Assembly (NCBI RefSeq): GCF_042660205.1
Contig: NZ_JBHSTQ010000002.1
Location: 248,001 to 312,000, forward strand
Direction of reading: 5' to 3'
Length of the DNA stretch: 64,000 nucleotides
Origin: Sporolactobacillus kofuensis
GTDB lineage: Bacteria; Bacillota; Bacilli; Bacillales; Sporolactobacillaceae
Part shown: piece by piece, positions 34,448 to 42,887 of the stretch
How positions within the stretch are numbered: position 1 is the stretch's first letter
Layout: the number at the start of each line of letters is the position of its first letter
The notes under the pieces: generated by a model
What the model was told of the DNA's origin: nothing
The model's input: the letters and a program-made list of their open reading frames with translations, nothing else
Databases searched by the model: none
Position numbers and translations under genes: made by a program

Positions 34448-35614
34448 ATGATGAACAGAGACTCTCTCGCAAAAATAGATTATACACTGTTTTTTATTGT
34501 CTTCTTATTGGCATGTATCAGCTATATCTCCATATCGATGGCACCGCTAAGTTCCGGTGCACCTGCGGTCAGTATGGCTCATCGCCAAATCGTATGGTAC
34601 GTGATCAGTTTCATCTTCGCATTGGGGATGATGCTCTTCGATTATGATCGTTTAAAGCGCATGCACTGGATTTTCTATGGCATCGGCATGTTTCTGCTCT
34701 TTGGTCTAACACTTGCTCAGATCGGCTTACCAATCCCATTGGTTGATAAATCACACGGGGCAACAAGTTGGTATATCCTACCTGGAATCGGCCAACTCCA
34801 GCCCTCGGAGTTCATGAAACTCTTTATGATTGTTTCACTTGCTACCACTATTGATAAGCATAATGAAGCATATCCAATTAGAGGACTTAGAGAAGATCTG
34901 CACTTGTTAGGCAAAATTGCGCTCGTCTCTTTTCCACCATTTGCTCTGGTATTTATCCAACCCGACCTTGGAACCGCACTTGTGATGTTTAGCATTATCA
35001 TCTCCATGACTCTCGTGAGCGGGATCAATTGGAAACTGATTGTGAGTATTCTCACTTCCATTGTCTTTGGACTGACTTTCTTTGCCATTAGTTGGTTTAA
35101 GTTTCCTGCAATCATTAATCTTGTACTCAAATCGCATCAAAAGGATCGATTTTTAGCTTGGCAGGATCCTCAACGCTATTCTTCTGAGGAAGGTTATCAG
35201 TTGCTTCAGGCATTAAATTCGATTGGCTCGGGCGAATTTTTCAATCATAAATTTAATCCGGCGATCTCACTTCCTGAATCCTATAATGATTTTATTTTCG
35301 CTGTGATTGGTGGTAGTTTTGGGTTCGTTGGCGCGGTAACTGTTGTCTTGCTGTTCTTTCTATTGATATCAAGAGTCATTAAAGCCGCCGTCGAAACGCA
35401 TGATCCTTTTGGCAGCTATATATGTACCGGCATTGTCGGTATGATTATGTTTCAGGTATTTGAAAATATCGGTATGAACATTCAATTGATGCCAGTTACA
35501 GGTATTACCCTTCCCTTCCTAAGTTATGGAGGAAGCTCACTGCTCGCCAGTATGATCTGTGTTGGTTTGGTCCAAAGTGTACGGATGCAAACGCAAAAGT
35601 TCATGTTCACCTAA
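34448..35614 (+). CDS. RodA/FtsW-family (SEDS) peptidoglycan polymerase
   Basis: A 388-residue integral membrane protein with about ten helices. SEDS motifs are present: QPSEFMKLFMI, IQPDLGTALVMF (catalytic Asp region), LPESYNDFIFAVIGG and the end LPFLSYGGSSLLASM. SEDS proteins polymerise lipid II glycan strands with a partner class B PBP. The short loop arrangement and sequence lean to RodA over FtsW or SpoVE, but paralogues cannot be excluded, so no symbol is given. GAAGGA lies seven bases before the chosen ATG at 34448. No PBP gene is adjacent. Confidence 0.85.
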   Translation: MMNRDSLAKIDYTLFFIVFLLACISYISISMAPLSSGAPAVSMAHRQIVWYVISFIFALGMMLFDYDRLKRMHWIFYGIGMFLLFGLTLAQIGLPIPLVDKSHGATSWYILPGIGQLQPSEFMKLFMIVSLATTIDKHNEAYPIRGLREDLHLLGKIALVSFPPFALVFIQPDLGTALVMFSIIISMTLVSGINWKLIVSILTSIVFGLTFFAISWFKFPAIINLVLKSHQKDRFLAWQDPQRYSSEEGYQLLQALNSIGSGEFFNHKFNPAISLPESYNDFIFAVIGGSFGFVGAVTVVLLFFLLISRVIKAAVETHDPFGSYICTGIVGMIMFQVFENIGMNIQLMPVTGITLPFLSYGGSSLLASMICVGLVQSVRMQTQKFMFT

Positions 35615-35640
35615 AAACGGTCATTTGACCGTTTTTTTTT
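35615..35640 (+). terminator. Rho-independent terminator of the rodA-like gene
   Basis: AAACGGTC-ATTT-GACCGTTTTTTTTT, right after the stop codon. Confidence 0.88.
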
Positions 35641-35805
35641 ACACATAAGTAAGTATCATACGCTGGTGGTGTTTCGTGTAGGCGCAATCGATCATCAAGA
35701 AAAACTACATTTTTACACAAACAGATTTGCACTTTCTTTATTTTAAAATAGGCCCGTTTGGAGAAAATAGAAGCTAAAGCTAATTCAACATGAAGGATGA
35801 ATGGT

Positions 35806-36546
35806 ATGTATGATGTAATTGGAGACGTTCATGGGTGTCTTCGCGAATTTGTTCAACTGACTAAAAAACTGGGTTATCTGTGGCAAAATAATCTGCCCAT
35901 CCATCCGGATCAACGCAAGCTCGTTTTTGTCGGAGACATCACAGATCGTGGATCATCATCTGTCGCCATGATTCGAATAGTTACACGCTTGGTTGACCAA
36001 GGTCTAGCTCTGTATGTGCCCGGTAATCACTGCAATAAACTATACCGATTTCTTATCGGCCGCCATGTGCAAGTTGCTCATGGACTGGAAACAACGGTTC
36101 AGGAACTGGATCAGCTCGATGCTCAAGTCCGCGACCAAGTCTCAATGCAGTTTATTAATCTCTACACAAAAGCGCCACTGATTCTCTATTTGGATCAGCA
36201 GCGCTTAGTCGTTTGCCATGCAGGTATTCAGGAACAGGATTTAAATCAACCGATTTCGAATCGCATCAAAACTTTTGTTCTCTACGGGGACATTACCGGA
36301 AAAAAAGATGTCAATGGACTTCCCGAGCGCCGAGATTGGGCAATGCATTATCATGGAGATCCATTGATTGTGTATGGTCATACCCCAGTTTTAAAACCAC
36401 GTTGGAAAAATAGGACATTAAATGTGGATACCGGTTGTGTCTTCGGGGGCATGCTAAGCGCCCTTCGCTACCCAGAGATGGACGTTGTGTCCATAGCTTC
36501 CTCCATGCCGTATAGTGAAAATCGATTCAGATCGTTTCCAGATTAA
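35806..36546 (+). CDS. prpE: Bis(5'-nucleosyl)-tetraphosphatase PrpE
   Basis: A 246-residue metallophosphoesterase that splits Ap4A-type dinucleotides and in Bacillus also affects spore germination. The full signature is present: YDVIGDVHGCL, FVGDITDRGSSS, VPGNHCNKL, VCHAGIQEQ and YGHTPVLKPRW. Length matches B. subtilis PrpE (244). The ATG at 35806 has AAGGATG at 6 bases; an ATG three codons earlier is directly against it. Its end overlaps the convergent pseudouridine synthase gene by 20 bases, as part of the conserved yjb cluster. Confidence 0.88.
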   Translation: MYDVIGDVHGCLREFVQLTKKLGYLWQNNLPIHPDQRKLVFVGDITDRGSSSVAMIRIVTRLVDQGLALYVPGNHCNKLYRFLIGRHVQVAHGLETTVQELDQLDAQVRDQVSMQFINLYTKAPLILYLDQQRLVVCHAGIQEQDLNQPISNRIKTFVLYGDITGKKDVNGLPERRDWAMHYHGDPLIVYGHTPVLKPRWKNRTLNVDTGCVFGGMLSALRYPEMDVVSIASSMPYSENRFRSFPD

Positions 36547-37477
36547 TTTGTTCATTAATCAATCGCACCATATCTTCTGGACACTGCTTATGAATATGGA
36601 TCATTTCATCGGTAAAAGGATGAATGAAGGACACTTCGAAGCTATGCAACGCTTGACGGTTGATCTGGTCCATTTTCCCGCCATAGAGATCATCGCCAAG
36701 AAGCGGGTAACCGATTGAAGCAAAATGGACCCGAATCTGATGCGTTCTGCCTGTCTGCAGGCGAACAACAACTAATGTCCACCCTACTCCGCGTTTTAGC
36801 ACTTTGTAATGCGTCACGGACCTTCTTCCAGATTGCCAATCCACCATGCGCTCAATCGCACTCCCATCCTTACGTCCGATCGGCGCATCGATTGTCCCAT
36901 GATCCTGTAATACATTCCCCTCAACAATCGCTAAGTATCTTCGATGAATATCTTTTCGTTTCTGCATTTTAAAGAACCGCTCATGGCTGAATCGATGTTT
37001 TGCAACAAGCATTAGACCCGATGTGTTTCGATCAAGGCGGTTAATAATATGGACTGTTGAAGCAAGATTTTCATTTTTAAAGTAACGAAGCAAGCCATTT
37101 GCTAGTGTTCCTGACGGGTATTGATGTGATGGTATGACCGGAATTCCTGCTGGTTTATTCACGATCAGCACGGTATCATCTTCATAAACGATATCGAGAT
37201 CCATCTCCTCATCAGAAAGAAAGTCACTAGGCGTTTCCTGAGGAAAAATAACTGTTAACCGTTCTCCCTCTTGGAGTACGTGGCGCACAGACCGCTCCTG
37301 CCCATCCACAAGCAACTTGCCACCCTTGTACTTAATCGCTGAAAGTGCACGTCGGGATACTTTGATTTCTTTCTTTAAATAGTCCCGCATGAGCATACCT
37401 TGCTCGGCAGCACTCATTATTTTTTCAATTGTATAACACTTTTTCTCCATACGAATCGGAACACGGTTGCCCCTCAT
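36527..37477 (-). CDS. RluA-family pseudouridine synthase (YjbO-like)
   Basis: A 316-residue RNA-modifying enzyme with an N-terminal S4-like domain (~25-85; VSRRALSAIKYKGGKLLVDG) and the RluA catalytic domain (~100-300), with active Asp in IINRLDRNTSGLML (~150) and motif GRTHQIRVHFASIGYPLLGD (key residues). Substrate uridine (rRNA or tRNA) is not known. AAAGGA lies five bases before the ATG at 37477. It follows nadK by 23 bases and is likely cotranscribed. Confidence 0.88.
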   Translation of the reverse strand: MRGNRVPIRMEKKCYTIEKIMSAAEQGMLMRDYLKKEIKVSRRALSAIKYKGGKLLVDGQERSVRHVLQEGERLTVIFPQETPSDFLSDEEMDLDIVYEDDTVLIVNKPAGIPVIPSHQYPSGTLANGLLRYFKNENLASTVHIINRLDRNTSGLMLVAKHRFSHERFFKMQKRKDIHRRYLAIVEGNVLQDHGTIDAPIGRKDGSAIERMVDWQSGRRSVTHYKVLKRGVGWTLVVVRLQTGRTHQIRVHFASIGYPLLGDDLYGGKMDQINRQALHSFEVSFIHPFTDEMIHIHKQCPEDMVRLINEQINLETI

Positions 37478-37500
37478 TCACGTCCTTTACCAAAATAAAA

Positions 37501-38340
37501 TCAACCAATAAATGCATCCCGTACGCGCCGCCAGAATGGAAGTGGCCGAAAACGCGCGAAGCGAATTTTTTCTTTTGCCACACCAAATTCAATTTGGCGT
37601 ACATTGTCATGGATGCTCGACAAATGATCCAGAGAAAGCGTAAACGAACGATCAGCGACTGGAATCACCTGACAATGATGATGCTCGGGAAGAATCAATG
37701 GAGATCCAACGGTACGATAGACTCGATTGTTAATGGATGCAATCTCTGTGAGCTGTACTGAGGGTAATGAGGGATGTATGATTGCACCGGATAACCCCTT
37801 ATTATAAGCGGTGGAACCTGTAGGTGTTGAGAAGCACAGTCCATCCCCTCTAAAGCTCTCAAATTTTTCGTCTTTAATCATCACATCTGCAACGAGCAAC
37901 TCATTAACACTTCTTACCGTGCATTCATTCAGTGCCAGAAAATGTCTTGAGGGTTGTACATTCATATAATGAATAGATACGGATAAAAGCGGATATTCAA
38001 CGCTATTGAAGTCCTTACCAACAATCGATTGAACTAAGTCGTCAACTTCTTCCGACGTCCAGTCCGCATAGAAGCCTAAATGACCCGTATGTACGCCAAC
38101 AAATGCAGTTTCATTCAAACGGTCCGTATACCTGTGGAAGGCTTGAAGCAACGTCCCATCACCGCCAACTGATATCACAAGATCGGGGTGAATCTCATCA
38201 TAGACCAGCTTATGCGTTGTGAGCTTTTCAAAAATTTGTTTTCTCAATGTATCTGAAAACGAGTCGCCTCTGTTTTCAATTGCAAACTTTTTCAAAGATC
38301 CTGCCGGGACATCCTTTTTATAGATCGGTTTCTCATTCAT
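37501..38340 (-). CDS. nadK: NAD kinase
   Basis: A 279-residue ATP-NAD kinase that makes NADP. The diacylglycerol-kinase-like fold shows VISVGGDGTLLQAF (GGDGT, ~60) and the NAD-binding ECTVR, FRGDGLCFSTPTGSTAYNKGLSGA (key residues GDG and TPTGSTAY). The protein is about 13 residues longer at the start than B. subtilis NadK, whose Met would align near KFAIENRG; the ATG used here has AAGGAG ten bases upstream. Second gene of relQ-nadK-yjbO. Confidence 0.92.
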   Translation of the reverse strand: MNEKPIYKKDVPAGSLKKFAIENRGDSFSDTLRKQIFEKLTTHKLVYDEIHPDLVISVGGDGTLLQAFHRYTDRLNETAFVGVHTGHLGFYADWTSEEVDDLVQSIVGKDFNSVEYPLLSVSIHYMNVQPSRHFLALNECTVRSVNELLVADVMIKDEKFESFRGDGLCFSTPTGSTAYNKGLSGAIIHPSLPSVQLTEIASINNRVYRTVGSPLILPEHHHCQVIPVADRSFTLSLDHLSSIHDNVRQIEFGVAKEKIRFARFRPLPFWRRVRDAFIG

Positions 38341-38390
38341 GTTTCATGAACTCCTTCCCTTGCGCCAATGAATCGGATATGCCCCTCTGG

Positions 38391-39026
38391 TCATTTCTCA
38401 TCTTTATTCTCATCAGCATTCTTCTGAAGAAAGCGTCGTTGTGCGACCTGAATTTCATCTCTAATTTGAGACATTTCTTCATCAAGGCGAAAAGCCGCTT
38501 CTGCTGCACTTAATAATCGCGTTTTTACATCCGCCGGGATATTCCCGTTATATTTATAATTCAATGAGTGCTCAATTGTTGCCCAGAAATTCATAGCGAG
38601 TGTACGCACCTGAATTTCAACCAATATTTTTTTCTCACCATGAACCGTCTGTACCGGGTATTGAACAACCACATGGTAAGAACGATAACCACTTTTTTTC
38701 TTCTCACTAATGTAATCACGTTCTTCGACAACAATAAGATCCGTGCGACTCCGGATCAGTTCAACAACTCTGCGGATATCGTCAACAAACTGACACATCA
38801 CGCGAATACCCGCAAGATCTTGCATCTGCGTATTCAGCTGGGTTAAAGGCATTCCCTTTCTCCGGGCTTTTTCAATAATACTTGGTATCGGTTTAACGCG
38901 ACCGGTAACGAATTCAATCGGGGAATTTTCTGAGGTTACTTCATACAGATCCCGATACCCACGTAACTTCACTTTGAGTTCATCTACTGCTTGCCGGTAA
39001 GGGGCAAGAAATATTTCCCATTCCAT
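38391..39026 (-). CDS. relQ: Small alarmone synthetase RelQ (GTP pyrophosphokinase)
   Basis: A 211-residue enzyme that makes pppGpp/ppGpp, same length as B. subtilis YjbM/SasB. It lacks the hydrolase and regulatory domains of Rel. Synthetase motifs: FVTGRVKPIPSIIEKARRKG (RxKxxxSxxxK type), LQDLAGIR-like QDLAGIRVMC, GYRSYHVVVQYP and EIQVRTLAMNFWATIEH. I chose the ATG at 39026 with GGAGTGAT seven bases upstream. It heads the minus-strand operon with nadK and the YjbO-like gene, and is divergent from yjbK. Confidence 0.93.
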   Translation of the reverse strand: MEWEIFLAPYRQAVDELKVKLRGYRDLYEVTSENSPIEFVTGRVKPIPSIIEKARRKGMPLTQLNTQMQDLAGIRVMCQFVDDIRRVVELIRSRTDLIVVEERDYISEKKKSGYRSYHVVVQYPVQTVHGEKKILVEIQVRTLAMNFWATIEHSLNYKYNGNIPADVKTRLLSAAEAAFRLDEEMSQIRDEIQVAQRRFLQKNADENKDEK

Positions 39027-39191
39027 GACAATCACTCCATTGTTCCAAGACAAATACAGGTATGGTTAAGACGTTCCCATCCCGAAATTTTATATACCGT
39101 CTGTTGTTTCTTCCCCCCCATTATGTCATAATTTAGAAGAACTTACGAGTATCTAATTAGCAACATTGTTGAGGGGCGGGGCGTTATCATT

Positions 39192-39776
39192 ATGGCTCAA
39201 GAATTGGAAATTGAATTTAAGAATATGCTGACAGCTGAAGAATTCACTATGCTATGCAAGAGCTTTGGCTTGGAGCCTTCCTCGTTTTTCAAACAAGTCA
39301 ATTACTACTTCGACACCCCCACTTCCGCATTGAAAAATAAAAGAACGGTACTGCGGATCCGTGATGACGGACGGCAGCACGATTTTACTTTAAAGCAGCC
39401 ACATGACGATGTAATTCTAGAGACCCACCAACAGCTTAATGATGAGGAAAGCCGATCCATGGTTCATCTAGGCATTGTCCCGTCGGGCGAAATTGAACAA
39501 GCCATCACGAAAATGGGCGTTGATCCGGATCAGCTTGTATTGATTGGTGAACTGACCACGAAACGTACTCAGTTTCCTTTTGAATCCGGTGAACTCTTCT
39601 TAGACCACAGTTACTATCTTGACCATCATGACTATGAACTTGAATACGAAGCAGAAAGTCAGGCGACCGGTGTTGAAATTTTTCAGAAGCTCCTTCAGGA
39701 TTATTCCATTCCGCGTCGGCCTTCGATGAGTAAAATGATGCGGCTATATCAAGCGATGCAGTCAAAAAGGAGCTGA
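39192..39776 (+). CDS. yjbK: CYTH-domain protein YjbK
   Basis: A 194-residue protein of the CYTH superfamily. The ExExK signature is present as ELEIEFKN at the very start, with later basic and acidic tunnel residues (KNKRTVLRIRDDG, DFTLKQP, ELEYEAES). CYTH proteins bind triphosphates and metal; the Bacillus member next to relQ may act on tripolyphosphate, though the physiological substrate is not settled. GGGGCGGGG precedes the ATG at some distance. It is 7 bases from cwlQ and likely cotranscribed. Confidence 0.85.
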   Translation: MAQELEIEFKNMLTAEEFTMLCKSFGLEPSSFFKQVNYYFDTPTSALKNKRTVLRIRDDGRQHDFTLKQPHDDVILETHQQLNDEESRSMVHLGIVPSGEIEQAITKMGVDPDQLVLIGELTTKRTQFPFESGELFLDHSYYLDHHDYELEYEAESQATGVEIFQKLLQDYSIPRRPSMSKMMRLYQAMQSKRS

Positions 39777-39783
39777 ACCTCTT

Positions 39784-40515
39784 ATGTCCGTCGATCCAAA
39801 CACAATTGCTCAACTGTTATCAATGTCTATGCTGTCCGGCAATCAGAGCACCCTCGATCAATCGAGTTTATCATCCGGACAAACCACCAATAATAACTTC
39901 TCCAATCTATTAAATACTCTTATATTGCTTATGGAGAACGGTGATGATTCTTCGAGCACTACTACGGAACAATCATCGGGCGGCCTTGATTCATTAGCCT
40001 ATATGCCTAATATGCTTGAAAGCTCAGCTTCTACAAATCGTTCAGATGGGGACAATCAACTCTGGCAACAACTTTCTTCATCAGTATCCCCACTAAGTCA
40101 ACATTATTCATCACTCGGAACATCTTCATCAGTGAATCAAACTACGTCGGATTACAACGACACGATTCAAGCAATGAGTAAAAAATATGGGGTTGACGCA
40201 CGGCTCATTCAGTCGGTGATTGATGCAGAATCTGGGGGCAATGCTCTTGCAACGAGCAATGCCGGTGCACAGGGGCTGATGCAGTTGATGCCTGGAACAG
40301 CAAATGCCTTAGGAGTAGATAACCCCTATGATCCAGTGCAGAATATCGAAGGCGGCACTAAATATCTGCGTAAATTGCTCGACCGCTATGACGGTAATTA
40401 CAGCCTTGCACTCGCTGCGTATAACTCAGGATCCGGAAATGTTGAGAAATATGGTGGTGTGCCACCATTTGCCGAAACACAAGCATATGTCAAAAAAATA
40501 ATGAATAACATATAA
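39784..40515 (+). CDS. cwlQ: Lytic transglycosylase (YjbJ/CwlQ-like)
   Basis: A 243-residue peptidoglycan-cleaving enzyme. The first ~125 residues are low-complexity, Ser/Asn/Thr-rich with no clear signal peptide. The C-terminal ~110 form an SLT Goose-lysozyme-like domain: LIQSVIDAESGGNALATSNAGAQGLM (key E in AESGG, then GAQGLMQL), then AALAAYNSGSG. CwlQ of B. subtilis is reported to have both muramidase and transglycosylase activity. The lack of a normal secretion signal is also seen in its relatives. Confidence 0.82.
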   Translation: MSVDPNTIAQLLSMSMLSGNQSTLDQSSLSSGQTTNNNFSNLLNTLILLMENGDDSSSTTTEQSSGGLDSLAYMPNMLESSASTNRSDGDNQLWQQLSSSVSPLSQHYSSLGTSSSVNQTTSDYNDTIQAMSKKYGVDARLIQSVIDAESGGNALATSNAGAQGLMQLMPGTANALGVDNPYDPVQNIEGGTKYLRKLLDRYDGNYSLALAAYNSGSGNVEKYGGVPPFAETQAYVKKIMNNI

Positions 40516-40548
40516 AACGCTCATGCATGAAAGGTGGCTAACCGTTCT

Positions 40549-40713
40549 ATGGATGAAGAACGATTGAAGGAAATAGAACAACGTCTGAATGCAATGGATC
40601 GGCAGCTACAAGCGTTGCAAGCTGCTCACCATCGCCCACTCATTGGTTCGAATATCTGGGTGCTTGTGCCCGTAATCGCGATTATCATGTGGGGTCTGAA
40701 AGGAATCTTTTAA
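40549..40713 (+). CDS. 54-residue coiled-coil and membrane-anchor protein
   Basis: A short gene: charged coiled helix (MDEERLKEIEQRLNAMDRQL) followed by one membrane segment (SNIWVLVPVIAIIMWGL) and KGIF. AAAGGTGG lies about ten bases before the ATG. It follows cwlQ by 33 bases and fits a yjbL-like position in the Bacillus cluster, but I cannot confirm homology. It could be a membrane-tethered accessory of the CwlQ hydrolase. Confidence 0.6.
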   Translation: MDEERLKEIEQRLNAMDRQLQALQAAHHRPLIGSNIWVLVPVIAIIMWGLKGIF

Positions 40714-40852
40714 GCGATCCTAGAAAATTCTGTTAACCATTTCTTTTTTTCCTTGTATAAAACACTCGATGATTAGAATCTCTATAAGCTAGGCAACCGC
40801 TCAGTCCTTATTTTACATTGATTTTACTTCGATTGCTGGCACCAGCTGGAAC

Positions 40853-40921
40853 GACCGTGGGCGATCCGTGCGCCTCCACGGTCAACCCACGGTCTGTGGC
40901 GCGCATCTGCGCTGTTTTTTT
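40853..40921 (+). other. Alternative-pairing inverted repeats and a weak terminator
   Basis: GACCGTGGG (40853-40861) can pair with CCACGGTC (40876-40883) or with CCCACGGTC (40886-40894). A GCGC...GCGC hairpin with a TTTTTTT tail (40899-40921) follows. It looks like a terminator region with two mutually exclusive stems. The rest of 40714-40962 holds nothing I can name. Confidence 0.4.
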
Positions 40922-40962
40922 GCAAAAGCCTTATACTTTCTTATTTTTTTAGAAAAAATGAA

Positions 40963-40996
40963 AAACCTCGTATTGGTCTCATCCAATACGAGGTTT
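40963..40996 (-). terminator. Rho-independent terminator of the M3 peptidase gene
   Basis: A 14-bp stem AAACCTCGTATTGG / CCAATACGAGGTTT with TTTTTC on the minus strand. Confidence 0.88.
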
Positions 40997-41028
40997 ATTC
41001 TTTATTCTGCAATTTATTCAGTGACTCA

Positions 41029-42723
41029 TCAGTATTTACTGTCATCCACCTGATCTAGCCAATCCGTAACAGCCTTCACAGTTGAAGCGACACAACCTTC
41101 ATTAAGTGGTGATTCAAGTCCCGCTGTCTTAACGAGATCCAAAAAGGATTGGCTTCCTCCTTGTTTGCACAAATGCAAGTAATCCTTCCAGGCAGCACCA
41201 TAATCTTCCTGTGACTTCTTCCAGAATTCAAAGGCGCACACTTGAGCCAGTGTATAGTCAATATAGTAGAAAGGTGATTCAAAGATGTGGCCTTGCCGTA
41301 GCCAAAATCCACCCATCTCGAGAAATTCAATGCCATCATAATCGCGGTAAGGTAGATATTTCTTCTCAATATCCTTCCACGCTTGCTTGCGCTGTGCCGG
41401 TGTCATTTCCGGATGTTCGTAGACAACGTGTTGGAACTCATCGACACTTACTCCATACGGTAAGAACAAAAGCGAATCGCTCAGGTGAGAGAATCTGCGC
41501 TTATCGGCATCTTCCTTAAAGAACAGGTTCATCCATGGCCATGTAAAGAATTCCATGCTCATTGAATGAATTTCAGCGCCCTCAAATGTCGGCCAACGAT
41601 ATTCCGGAATATCCGTATGCGTCGAATAGACCTGGAATGCATGTCCGGCTTCATGTGTGAGCACATCGATATCATCTGCCGTCCCATTAAAGTTGGAGAA
41701 GATAAATGGTGACTCATAATCAAAAATGTATTCACAGTATCCGCCGCCCGCCTTTCCTTTCGTGGCAAGCAGATCCATCAGATGATGATCCAGCATAAAC
41801 TGATAGAATTCGCCGGTCTCCTTTGACAGCTCTGAATACATCTTCTTTCCATTCTCAATAATCCAGTTCGCATTGCCTTTTGGTACTGCGTTCCCGGTTG
41901 TGAACTGGAATGGGACATCATAGAACTTTAATGAGTCCACGCCAATTCTTTTCCGTTGCCGTTCATAGAGTCGTTGAGCGGCCGGTACAACATATTTTTT
42001 AATTTGTTCCCGATAATTTTTGACCATTTCTTTGTCATAACCGATACGTGCCATTCGAAAGTAGCTAAGATCGGCATAGTTATCAAAGCCAAGCTTGTGC
42101 GCGATTTCTGTTCGAATCTTAACCAATTGATCGTAAATTTCATCGAACTCTTTTTCATGATCAGCAAAATAACCAAAATACGCTTCAAGCGCTGCTTTTC
42201 TTACTTTTCGATCAGAAGATTGTTGAAACGGGACCATTTGTGCCAGTGTGCGTTCTTCTCCGTCGAATGGGATCTTCGCAGCTGCAATCAGTTTCGTATA
42301 CCTTGACGCCCATTTGTTTTCCTGCTGCATCAATGGAATGACTTCTGGAGAGAACGATTTGAGCTGCGCTTCGGCAAGTGCGAAGAGCTGTTTGCCCCAT
42401 TTCTTCTCCAGTTCAGCGCGAAATGGAGAACTTAGCAGCAGCTTATAAAATTCAGTTGTTTTCCCTTCAAAAATAGGCATTGTTTCATCAGTAAAATCAT
42501 TTTCTTCTTTATAGAAAGGATCTTCAGTGTTAATGGTATGTCTAATTTCAACAAGGCGAAACATCGTATCCAGATGTTTTCGTAAGTGGTTGACCTCTTC
42601 AACAGCATGTACTGCATCTTCAAATGTTGCCGCATTTTTCAGCGTATCGAAAGCCTTTTGAAAAGCTTCTTCGTATTTGGCAACTTCTGGTCGTTCGTAC
42701 TGATAATCTTCAAAAACAGTCAT
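41029..42723 (-). CDS. M3-family oligoendopeptidase
   Basis: A 564-residue cytoplasmic zinc peptidase. The HExxH motif is in DVLTHEAGHAFQVYS (~345), with a downstream Glu in EGAEIHSMSMEFF as third ligand. It cuts peptides of about 7-17 residues in related enzymes. It differs from PepF at 49792 (604 residues, HELGHSMH), so the organism has two M3 peptidases 9 kb apart. It has its own terminator and is not part of an operon. Confidence 0.88.
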   Translation of the reverse strand: MTVFEDYQYERPEVAKYEEAFQKAFDTLKNAATFEDAVHAVEEVNHLRKHLDTMFRLVEIRHTINTEDPFYKEENDFTDETMPIFEGKTTEFYKLLLSSPFRAELEKKWGKQLFALAEAQLKSFSPEVIPLMQQENKWASRYTKLIAAAKIPFDGEERTLAQMVPFQQSSDRKVRKAALEAYFGYFADHEKEFDEIYDQLVKIRTEIAHKLGFDNYADLSYFRMARIGYDKEMVKNYREQIKKYVVPAAQRLYERQRKRIGVDSLKFYDVPFQFTTGNAVPKGNANWIIENGKKMYSELSKETGEFYQFMLDHHLMDLLATKGKAGGGYCEYIFDYESPFIFSNFNGTADDIDVLTHEAGHAFQVYSTHTDIPEYRWPTFEGAEIHSMSMEFFTWPWMNLFFKEDADKRRFSHLSDSLLFLPYGVSVDEFQHVVYEHPEMTPAQRKQAWKDIEKKYLPYRDYDGIEFLEMGGFWLRQGHIFESPFYYIDYTLAQVCAFEFWKKSQEDYGAAWKDYLHLCKQGGSQSFLDLVKTAGLESPLNEGCVASTVKAVTDWLDQVDDSKY

Positions 42724-42835
42724 TGCCCAGCACCTCTTTTTTTCTTTCTGCTCATTTCCATAACTTAACTATTATAATATAGAAATCTTGGTGAAGCCAA
42801 GCGTCAGCGACAACTGAGCTGTAGTCGATGAAAAC

Positions 42836-42878
42836 AACAAAACGGAAGATCAACTGCATGATTGATCTTCCGTTTTGT
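42836..42878. terminator. Terminator of the MFS gene
   Basis: Stem ACGGAAGATCAA / TTGATCTTCCGT, with TTTTGTTGTTTTC on the minus strand and TTTTGTTC on the plus strand. Confidence 0.8.
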
Positions 42879-42887
42879 TCTTACTGA

